Shown piece by piece: positions 57,325 to 64,000 of a DNA stretch of 64,000 nt. The position numbers and the translations under genes are program-made. The notes under the pieces were generated by a model. The model worked only from the letters and a program-made list of their open reading frames with translations, was not told the origin of the DNA and made no database searches. Position 1 is the first letter of the stretch. Each line of letters begins with the position of its first letter. The stretch lies in the NCBI GenBank assembly GCA_937995755.1, contig CALKJD010000035.1:1-64000 (forward strand). Direction: 5' to 3'. This DNA comes from an uncultured Saprospiraceae bacterium (GTDB lineage Bacteria > Bacteroidota > Bacteroidia > Chitinophagales > Saprospiraceae).

Positions 57325-58256
57325 TGATTCGTTTATTCCTTTCTGTTCTAATGATTGCATTGCTTTCCTCCTGTGGTAAAGACGCAACAGATATTGAATT
57401 TATTCAGATCAATACAAATACATCTCAAGACATCAGTGGCATAGACACTTACAACAATCAATTGCTAGCTGTTGGTGGAGAAGTTTTCAATCAAGGCGTA
57501 TCCCTTATAGGCAAGGATTCAGTATGGACTACTATAGATTCATTTTCAGATAAAAGGCTTTTTGGGATTGACTGTATTGAGCGAAACTGTATTGCAGTAG
57601 GAGAAAGCGGTTATTATTACTATTACTCAGAAGAAGACGGATGGTCATTTGAAAGATTATCTGGTTGGGATTTTCAGAGATCAACATCCACTACTGTAAA
57701 TCATACAGTTACCGTAAGTGGAAAATCATTTGAAGGTGGATATATCTATCATATCACACCTTTACACGTTATGGACAATGTCGTAGCCATAGAGGCTCAA
57801 TTGCAAGATGTAACCGCCGTAGATGATAATACATTTGTAGCGGTGGGCTATGGTACCATACTAAGGTCCATAGATGGAGGATATACTTGGTCTATTATCA
57901 ATCAAGAAGGAGATTTTTATCAGAGTGTCGATTTTATAGATCCAAGCAATGGCATAATAGTAGGTCAAGCTGGCAGCATACTACTGACTACAGATGGTGG
58001 ACAATCTTGGGAAACCATAAAGCGACCGTCTTCGATAAGCGCTAATAGAACACAGTTTCTGAGCGTCAAGTACATCAATGCCTCTACTTTATACATCGTC
58101 GGTGACAAAGGACTCTTATGGAGAAGTACCGATAGTGGACAATCTTGGGATGCACTCCAAGTTAACACGGATTCCAACCTAAACGATCTCGCCGAACAGG
58201 ATGGCCGCTTGTATATTGTGGGTGATGATGGATATATGGGAATGAGAAAATTATAA
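57324..58256 (+). CDS. YCF48/BNR-repeat propeller lipoprotein
   Basis: This protein has 310 residues. The GTG start overlaps the previous stop. The lipoprotein signal has lipobox LLSSC (Cys near residue 17). The remainder is a beta-propeller with BNR/YCF48-like blades, seen as repeated SxDGGYTW and TTDGGQSWETI, then STDSGQSWDAL with Asp-box spacing, and GxxG-T-I-L-R strands. Such propellers occur in sialidase-like and photosystem-assembly-like proteins; in Bacteroidota they are mostly uncharacterised envelope proteins. It is the second gene of a two-gene unit. Confidence 0.8.
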   Translation: MIRLFLSVLMIALLSSCGKDATDIEFIQINTNTSQDISGIDTYNNQLLAVGGEVFNQGVSLIGKDSVWTTIDSFSDKRLFGIDCIERNCIAVGESGYYYYYSEEDGWSFERLSGWDFQRSTSTTVNHTVTVSGKSFEGGYIYHITPLHVMDNVVAIEAQLQDVTAVDDNTFVAVGYGTILRSIDGGYTWSIINQEGDFYQSVDFIDPSNGIIVGQAGSILLTTDGGQSWETIKRPSSISANRTQFLSVKYINASTLYIVGDKGLLWRSTDSGQSWDALQVNTDSNLNDLAEQDGRLYIVGDDGYMGMRKL

Positions 58257-58490
58257 GAAACAACTATCACCTAAAGATACTCCATTAGCTATAAAGCTTC
58301 AAGTTGTTAGCTTTGACCACTTCAAATTACTCTTTTTTGTAATATATAATTCTTACTTTTACACGTTCTAGAATGCTATATGGCATAGCTATAAAGCACC
58401 GTAATCGATTAGACTTTCATCATAAAGGAATGAAAATCATAATCGTAACGTTAAGGACATGTAGATTAGGAAATAGAGAAAATAAGCGAG

Positions 58491-60425
58491 ATGGCAGAAG
58501 TAACTTACAACGAAGACAATATAAAATCCTTAGACTGGAAAGAGCATATCCGTATGCGTCCAGGGATGTACATCGGTAAACTTGGTGATGGATCTTCTCA
58601 AGATGATGGTATATATATACTACTCAAAGAGATCATCGATAACTGTATCGATGAGTATGTAATGGGCCATGGTAAGAAGATCGATTTAGAAATAAAGGAT
58701 GGAATCGTATCTGTAAGAGATTACGGTAGAGGTATTCCTCTGGGTAAGGTAGTCGATTGTGTAAGTAAGATTAATACTGGTGGTAAATATGATTCTAAAG
58801 CCTTCAAGAAATCTGTTGGTCTTAACGGTGTCGGTACCAAAGCAGTCAATGCGCTTTCTGAAAGATTCTTAGTAAAAGCGGTAAGAGAAAATAAAGCTAA
58901 AGTTGCTGAATTTACTCAAGGTAATTTAGAGAAAGAAAGCAAGATCATAAAAGCAAAAGAATTTAACGGTACTTATATTGAGTTTGAACCAGACCGTTCT
59001 ATATTTAACAATTACAAGTATAGATCTGAATACGTAGAGTCTCAGCTATGGAATTATGCATATCTTAATGCAGGGCTGAAAATCATATTTAACGGAAAGA
59101 CGCTTTACTCAAAAAATGGACTTCTAGATCTACTAGAGAGAAAGACAGATACCGCAGTACTTCGCTACCCTATTATACACCTCAAAGGTGAAGATATAGA
59201 AATTGCCCTAACACACGGTCAGCAATATGGAGAAGAGTATTACGCATTCGTCAATGGTCAGCACACTACACAAGGAGGTACGCACTTACAAGCTTATAGA
59301 GAAGCTATCGTAAAAACGATTAGAGATTTTTATGGTAAGAACTTTGACAGTAAGGATATCCATACCTCTATTATAGGAGCGATTTCCGTCAGAGTAGAAG
59401 AGCCTGTGTTTGAGTCGCAAACTAAGACCAAATTAGGGTCACAGAATATAGGACCAGACGGACCCAGTGTAAAGGCTTTCGTATTGGACTTCATGAAAAA
59501 GGAACTTGATAACTTCCTACATCAAAATAAAGAAACTGCTGATGCACTTCTTAAGCGAATCCAACAATCAGAGCGTGAGCGTAAGGAAATTGCAGGTATC
59601 AAGAAACTAGCCAATCAACGCGCTAAAAAAGCGAACATTCACAATAAAAAACTTCGTGACTGTAGAGTACACAAAACCTCAAAAACGAGAAGTACTGATG
59701 AAAGTGTAAGATTAGCAAGTATGGTATTCATTACCGAGGGAGACTCTGCGAGTGGATCCATTACTAAAGCGCGTAACGTACAGCACCAAGCAGTATTTTC
59801 GCTGAGAGGTAAGCCACTCAATTGCTACGGTATGACAAAGAAAGTTGTATACCAAAACGAAGAACTCAATCTACTCCAGCATGCACTAGATATAGAAGAC
59901 GGAATAGAAAACTTAAGATACAATAATGTCATCATAGCAACAGATGCCGATGTTGATGGTATGCACATTAGATTACTATTATTAACTTTCTTCTTACAGT
60001 TTTTTCCAGACCTAGTACGTGATGGACACTTATACATCTTTAACACACCACTATTTCGTGTGAGGGATAAAAGCAAGACTTTCTATTGCTACGATGAGCA
60101 AGAAAAGCAAGATGCCATCAAAGCTTTGAGAGGTAAGCCAGAGATCACTCGATTTAAGGGACTCGGTGAGATCTCACCTTCTGAATTTGAAGATTTTATA
60201 GGTGATGATATTAAGCTTGAGCCAGTGATACTACAAGACAAAACCAACATAGAAGATGTACTATCGTACTATATGGGCAAAAACACACCAGACAGACAAA
60301 AATTCATCATTGAAAACCTTAAAGTTGAACTAGATCAAATTAAGGGTGATGAAGTAATAAATCTAGATGACGAGTTTGAACCTACTGTAAGTACGGAAGA
60401 TATAGCCAAGAATGTAGTAAACTAA
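58491..60425 (+). CDS. parE: DNA topoisomerase IV subunit B
   Basis: This type IIA topoisomerase ATPase subunit decatenates daughter chromosomes together with ParC. It has 644 residues. The GHKL domain shows [20 protein letters not shown], then the N-box DNCIDEY, DYGRGIP, and [14 protein letters not shown]. The transducer domain follows, then the TOPRIM domain with [11 protein letters not shown] near 415 and [17 protein letters not shown] near 480. The opening phrase [23 protein letters not shown] is of the ParE type in Bacteroidota rather than GyrB, and the length is typical. parC is not in the window. The gene lies upstream of proC by 69 bases. Confidence 0.86.
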   Translation: MAEVTYNEDNIKSLDWKEHIRMRPGMYIGKLGDGSSQDDGIYILLKEIIDNCIDEYVMGHGKKIDLEIKDGIVSVRDYGRGIPLGKVVDCVSKINTGGKYDSKAFKKSVGLNGVGTKAVNALSERFLVKAVRENKAKVAEFTQGNLEKESKIIKAKEFNGTYIEFEPDRSIFNNYKYRSEYVESQLWNYAYLNAGLKIIFNGKTLYSKNGLLDLLERKTDTAVLRYPIIHLKGEDIEIALTHGQQYGEEYYAFVNGQHTTQGGTHLQAYREAIVKTIRDFYGKNFDSKDIHTSIIGAISVRVEEPVFESQTKTKLGSQNIGPDGPSVKAFVLDFMKKELDNFLHQNKETADALLKRIQQSERERKEIAGIKKLANQRAKKANIHNKKLRDCRVHKTSKTRSTDESVRLASMVFITEGDSASGSITKARNVQHQAVFSLRGKPLNCYGMTKKVVYQNEELNLLQHALDIEDGIENLRYNNVIIATDADVDGMHIRLLLLTFFLQFFPDLVRDGHLYIFNTPLFRVRDKSKTFYCYDEQEKQDAIKALRGKPEITRFKGLGEISPSEFEDFIGDDIKLEPVILQDKTNIEDVLSYYMGKNTPDRQKFIIENLKVELDQIKGDEVINLDDEFEPTVSTEDIAKNVVN

Positions 60426-60494
60426 CTACTGATATAGAGTTGATATCATCTGGTTTTAAGTAGACCCTAATCATTGAGTACAATAGAAAATATT

Positions 60495-61298
60495 ATGATG
60501 TTGAAAAATAAGAAAATAGCGATTATCGGTTGTGGCAATTTGGGGTATTCAATTCTAAATGGCCTATTAGCAAAAAACACTATTCTTCCATCTAACATCA
60601 CAGTTACTAAAAGAAATACAAAAACACTAGATCATTTAGTAGATAAGGAAATAGTTGTTACTAGTGATAATGCTAAGGCTATTCAAGAATCAGAAATACT
60701 AATAGTAGCACTCAAGCCCTATAATATCTTGGAAATATTAAAAGCGCTGAATACGCACTTTATACCTGGAAAGCATATTTTGGTTTCGTTAGCTACGGGT
60801 ATCTCCTTAAGCCAAATCAAAGAAGCGATCCAAGTCTCGATTCCTGTATATCGAGCCATGCCCAATACTGCAGCAGATGTAGGTATGTCGATGACATGTA
60901 TATCCACAAACAACTCAGATCACAATTCAACAGAGCTTATTAAGGAATGTTTTAACTCTATCGGCGACACCATTATCATTGATGAGGATTTAATGGATTC
61001 AGCTACAGTCCTTGGAGCTTGCGGTATAGCATATGTACTTAGATTTATCAGAGGTATGATACAAGGTGGTATAGAGATAGGTTTCGATGCTAAGACGGCC
61101 ACCAAGATAGTAACTCAGACAGCTAAAGGTGCAGCAGAACTATTGATACAACGCAATCAGCACCCAGAGCACGAAATCGACAAGGTAACTACCCCAAAAG
61201 GGTGTACGATAGCAGGGCTAAATGAAATGGAACATAATGGATTTAGCTCAGCACTTATTAAAGGTATCGTTACTTCATTTGATAAGATTGAAAAGTAG
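60495..61298 (+). CDS. proC: pyrroline-5-carboxylate reductase
   Basis: This enzyme is the last step of proline synthesis, the NAD(P)H reduction of P5C. It has 267 residues from ATG 60495; ATG 60498 is equally possible and an upstream TTG is less likely. The Rossmann motif IAIIGCGNLGYSIL is at the N-terminus. AMPNTAADVG near residue 128 and the C-terminal dimer domain (ATVLGACGIAYVLRFIRGMIQGGIEIGF, then PKGCTIAGL) are canonical. It may be cotranscribed with parE, but no functional link is evident. Confidence 0.93.
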   Translation: MMLKNKKIAIIGCGNLGYSILNGLLAKNTILPSNITVTKRNTKTLDHLVDKEIVVTSDNAKAIQESEILIVALKPYNILEILKALNTHFIPGKHILVSLATGISLSQIKEAIQVSIPVYRAMPNTAADVGMSMTCISTNNSDHNSTELIKECFNSIGDTIIIDEDLMDSATVLGACGIAYVLRFIRGMIQGGIEIGFDAKTATKIVTQTAKGAAELLIQRNQHPEHEIDKVTTPKGCTIAGLNEMEHNGFSSALIKGIVTSFDKIEK

Positions 61299-61442
61299 AT
61301 CATAATTTCCATATTCTACTTGCGTTATATCTCGATTGATGTAATTCCGTTCACTGACATCGTCATTATTCTTCCATAGCAATTCCTGTTTAGTTGACTA
61401 TTATAACTTAGTTATATCGGCTTAGCATTCCCAAAAAGCAAT

Positions 61443-61450
61443 TACCTTTG
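61443..61450 (+). promoter_or_regulatory. -7 box upstream of the SH3 lipoprotein pair
   Basis: TACCTTTG is an exact TAnnTTTG match 28 bases before the ATG at 61479. Confidence 0.55.
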
Positions 61451-61478
61451 TTCATTAAATAAATAAGTCCCCTTTTCT

Positions 61479-62612
61479 ATGAAAATTAGTTCTATAATAT
61501 TTTTTGTAAGTATATGTATCACTGTGACTCTATGGACATCCTGCAAAGGCGATACTACTCCTGATAAACAGGAGATGGTGGATATCCAACCCGTCGCACA
61601 AAAAGAACAAGTCATCTACTACTCTACTACTGTCGACAATCTCAGGGCGCGTGAGGGTGAATTAAAATCTTCGAAAGTGCTGGCCAAACTGCCTGAAGGA
61701 ACTATAGTAAAATATCTTAACGAGAAATCAAACGATACTGAAACGATAACCTTAAGAGGAAAATCACATACTGAACCATATCGCAAAGTGCTAGTCAATG
61801 GCAGAGATGAAATGTGGGTCTATGGAGGTGGACTAGAGGTGTTTCATTCTGGAGATGATATTGATGATATATCTTCTATCAATAGTTTCAAAAATTTCAT
61901 ATCTAGCTTATCATCAAATGACATTTCAAATGGTAATGCCATACTTAAAAAACTAATGCAATTCAGCACGGATAACCCATCTACTAATGATGCTCTTTAT
62001 TTTATGAGCAAAGAGTATATGGATAAACTCAGTTATCAACTTACACTTGACTTTGATAAGCAAGGAATATCTATGTCACCAGAGGACTACAAAGCAATCG
62101 TAGATCGAAACTATGATATGAACTCTAGTCGTATTGGAAAAGATGGCGAAAAAAATGGATTTCTCCTTACTGCATCAGAAGGTATGATTGGATATCAAAC
62201 AGATCAATACGCTCTCGAAGGAGCAATTGGTGGAATTTTTTCTCCAGAACTAAAAGAATATATTCGTCTGAAAAAGAATGAATACAAACACAGACTTTTT
62301 AGCGATGAAGCAATCTCTGGATCCATGGAAAATCTAATGAATGATGCTATCGCATGGAGCAATTTTAAAGATAGATATCCTGACTTTGTTAAATCTAAAG
62401 AAGTGGACACTCAAGTCAATCACTTGAAAAATAGCTTATTCAATGGAACGAATAATTCTCCTGCATTTGACAATGAAACACTAATAGCTAAAAAAGAATT
62501 TAGGGATATATGGAATACAACTTTAGAAACTTACCCAAATGCACCATTCGCTAAAGAGCTCTATTCTCATATTCAAAGGCTAGAGAATAATGATTGGAAA
62601 TTTTCAAAATAA
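61479..62612 (+). CDS. SH3-domain lipoprotein, first of two tandem paralogues
   Basis: This protein has 377 residues. The lipoprotein signal has lipobox LWTSC (Cys near residue 22). A bacterial-SH3-like domain covers about 48-125 (TVDNLRAREGELKSSKVLAKLPEGTIVKYL, then WVYGGGLEVF). The remaining 250 residues are helical and shared with the next protein: SSNDISNGNAILKKLMQF, NDALYFMSKEYMDKL, SPELKEYIRL, and the ending AKKEFRDIWNTTLETYPNAPFAKELYSHIQRLENNDWKF. SH3-like domains often bind cell-wall peptides; the helical part is unrecognised. It starts after a TACCTTTG promoter and is followed 44 bases later by its paralogue. Confidence 0.75.
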   Translation: MKISSIIFFVSICITVTLWTSCKGDTTPDKQEMVDIQPVAQKEQVIYYSTTVDNLRAREGELKSSKVLAKLPEGTIVKYLNEKSNDTETITLRGKSHTEPYRKVLVNGRDEMWVYGGGLEVFHSGDDIDDISSINSFKNFISSLSSNDISNGNAILKKLMQFSTDNPSTNDALYFMSKEYMDKLSYQLTLDFDKQGISMSPEDYKAIVDRNYDMNSSRIGKDGEKNGFLLTASEGMIGYQTDQYALEGAIGGIFSPELKEYIRLKKNEYKHRLFSDEAISGSMENLMNDAIAWSNFKDRYPDFVKSKEVDTQVNHLKNSLFNGTNNSPAFDNETLIAKKEFRDIWNTTLETYPNAPFAKELYSHIQRLENNDWKFSK

Positions 62613-62656
62613 AAATCATTTAACTTCAAATCTGAACCACCAATTATTCTACATAT

Positions 62657-63817
62657 ATGAAACAGATCTACACATATATAATTATTGTAACAATAGCACT
62701 TTGCAGCTGCAATAATGATAACAAAAACAAGACTGACAGCAATGGATTCTCAACGAATCCTGTAGCCACTAACAAGAAGAATACAAAATTTACCCATAGA
62801 TATTTTATCACTACTGAGGACATCGATAGTAAAGTAGAGCCTATCAGAAATGGGGGAACTCAAGTGTCACTTAAAAAAAATACGGTAGTCAAACTGCTAA
62901 ATGAATCTTCACAGTTTAGAGATACCGTTACTGTAGGTAAGCGAAAACATATCGAACCTTATGAAAAAGTAAAAGTATTAACAACTGGAACAGAAACATG
63001 GGTATTTGCCGGAGCATTAAAATCTATCTACACTGGAGAAAACGACATCACTGATCCTGAGAGCTTACAATCCTTCTCTAGAATGGTAGAAAGTCAAGAT
63101 CCAGCGGAGTTATCTTCAGGAAAGAAAGTTATTGAAAAGCTGAAAGATTTAAAATCAGCAGATGTGACTACTAATGACGCAATGTTTTTCATGGCATATG
63201 ATTACATTAATAGATTGGCAAGATCATCTAAGGCGCATGGTGAATTAATAGCAAAGCATCCCTGGACGTTAGATGATTACAACGAAGTAATTACTGGCAC
63301 TATGGATATGGACTATCATCCAATTGGAAAAATAATGCACGAAAGCGGATTAGCCTTAGAAGGAGCTCTAGGTGAGATACTTGTCAAAAGTGATATCAAT
63401 GTTGTAGCAGATGCCATTGGCACTAATATATCACCTGCTGTACAAGAGTATATAGATCTATTGAAGTTATCTGATAAATCTAAAATATTTGACAACGACA
63501 ATATTATAGCTCCTCTCACATCGTTAGCTAACCAAGCTAATCTTTGGTCACAATTTGCAAAGGACTATCCAGAATTTGCTCATATCTCTAATGTAAAAAT
63601 GAAAAGTGACAGATTTACTCAAGCACTTCTGGGAGGCACTAAAAACACTTCTGCTTTTGACCATGCTAGTCGAGTAGCAAAGAAAGAATATAGAGAAATC
63701 TGGGACTACGTATTGAAACATTACGGAGACACACCTCTAGGTACAGAAGTCAAAAGTCATACTAAATGGCTGGAAGGACGAGATTGGAAATTTCCTATAG
63801 AAAAACACGTACACTAA
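62657..63817 (+). CDS. SH3-domain lipoprotein, second of two tandem paralogues
   Basis: This protein has 386 residues. The lipoprotein signal has lipobox ALCSC (Cys near residue 18). The layout is identical to the previous gene: an SH3-like domain at about 48-125 (EDIDSKVEPIRNGGTQVSLKKNTVVKLL, then WVFAGALKSIY), then the same helical module (AELSSGKKVIEKLKDL, NDAMFFMAYDYINRL, SPAVQEYIDLL, AKKEYREIWDYVLKHYGDTPLGTEVKSHTKWLEGRDWKF). The divergence is substantial, so the duplication is old. Only 7 bases separate it from tadA. Confidence 0.75.
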   Translation: MKQIYTYIIIVTIALCSCNNDNKNKTDSNGFSTNPVATNKKNTKFTHRYFITTEDIDSKVEPIRNGGTQVSLKKNTVVKLLNESSQFRDTVTVGKRKHIEPYEKVKVLTTGTETWVFAGALKSIYTGENDITDPESLQSFSRMVESQDPAELSSGKKVIEKLKDLKSADVTTNDAMFFMAYDYINRLARSSKAHGELIAKHPWTLDDYNEVITGTMDMDYHPIGKIMHESGLALEGALGEILVKSDINVVADAIGTNISPAVQEYIDLLKLSDKSKIFDNDNIIAPLTSLANQANLWSQFAKDYPEFAHISNVKMKSDRFTQALLGGTKNTSAFDHASRVAKKEYREIWDYVLKHYGDTPLGTEVKSHTKWLEGRDWKFPIEKHVH

Positions 63818-63824
63818 CAGCAAA

Positions 63825-64000
63825 ATGGGATTATCAGTACACAGCGACGCGCACTTCATGAAGCAAGCGCTAAAAGAAGCAGAGAAAGCATATGAAGCAG
63901 GAGAAATACCTGTAGGTGCAGTAATCGTAAGTAATAATGTAATCATAGCTCGAGCACATAATCAAACTGAGATACTGACTGATGTAACTGCTCATGCAGA
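63825..64000 (+). CDS. tadA: tRNA-specific adenosine deaminase, 5' end only
   Basis: The first 58 codons of TadA are present. It deaminates the wobble adenosine of tRNA-Arg to inosine. FMKQALKEAEKAYEAGEIPVGAVIV is the family N-terminus, and the window ends in the zinc-binding active-site motif HAE. The gene is cut by the window edge, not truncated biologically. Confidence 0.9.
   Translation, partial: MGLSVHSDAHFMKQALKEAEKAYEAGEIPVGAVIVSNNVIIARAHNQTEILTDVTAHA

Noticed and set aside
58373-58579. 68-codon plus-strand frame overlapping the parE start
   Set aside because: It is out of frame with parE, Arg-rich and covers the conserved parE N-terminus; a shadow frame.
58491-60425. Assignment as gyrB
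   Set aside because: The N-terminal [21 protein letters not shown] phrase and length fit ParE of Bacteroidota better; GyrB usually has a different opening and insertion.
1-64000. tRNA, rRNA, CRISPR array, insertion sequence
   Set aside because: No T-loop-like GTTCGANTC with cloverleaf context, no rRNA-like sequence, no regular spaced repeats and no transposase frame were found on reading through.

Overview
The window looks like a chromosomal stretch of an AT-rich member of the Bacteroidota, most likely a Saprospirales-type marine or wastewater bacterium. The evidence is: two secreted proteins ending in a type IX secretion (T9SS) sorting domain; several LxxC lipoproteins; promoters of the Bacteroidota form TAnnTTTG; little use of Shine-Dalgarno sites; and very large surface proteins built from LamG, PKD/Ig and FN3 modules. 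No tRNA, rRNA, CRISPR array or insertion sequence was seen.

Layout. 0-12 kb is metabolic: a fadN-like beta-oxidation enzyme (minus), a 1382-residue T9SS-exported modular protein (minus), a paaG-paaH-paaI phenylacetate-type cluster (plus), then a polyprenyl diphosphate synthase and metF (minus, abutting). 12-19 kb holds a small secreted carboxypeptidase-regulatory-like protein, lon, guaB and an LVIVD-repeat secreted protein. 19-26 kb holds an AbrB-type Cys-rich protein with a possible 17-residue Cys micropeptide, a second T9SS protein, the overlapping set fabF-rnc-YdjM-like hydrolase, and a lipoprotein pseudogene broken only by in-frame stops. 26-33 kb is a tetR-tolC-adaptor-RND pump operon with a clear candidate operator and a strong terminator.

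The accessory core is 33.2-55.1 kb. It holds an ECF sigma factor, a single-pass membrane protein with an anti-sigma-like N-terminus and periplasmic repeats, a secreted membrane-anchored TPR-CHAT protein with the His/Cys protease dyad, a stand-alone LytTR DNA-binding protein, and an uninterrupted 16.1-kb gene for a 5364-residue surface protein (LamG/Ig, PPC, about a dozen FN3-like modules, FG-GAP propeller, a Gly/Ala hairpin segment and a C-terminal stack domain). My leading hypothesis is a regulated-proteolysis circuit: the periplasmic CHAT protease clips the anti-sigma protein and frees the sigma factor. It would be an envelope analogue of the Csx29/Csx30/sigma logic of Craspase loci. The LytTR protein probably controls the giant gene.

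55-64 kb returns to ordinary genes: a small lipoprotein, a hypothetical plus CvpA-like pair, a secreted protein and YCF48-like lipoprotein pair, parE, proC, two tandem paralogous SH3-like lipoproteins, and the 5' end of tadA running off the window.
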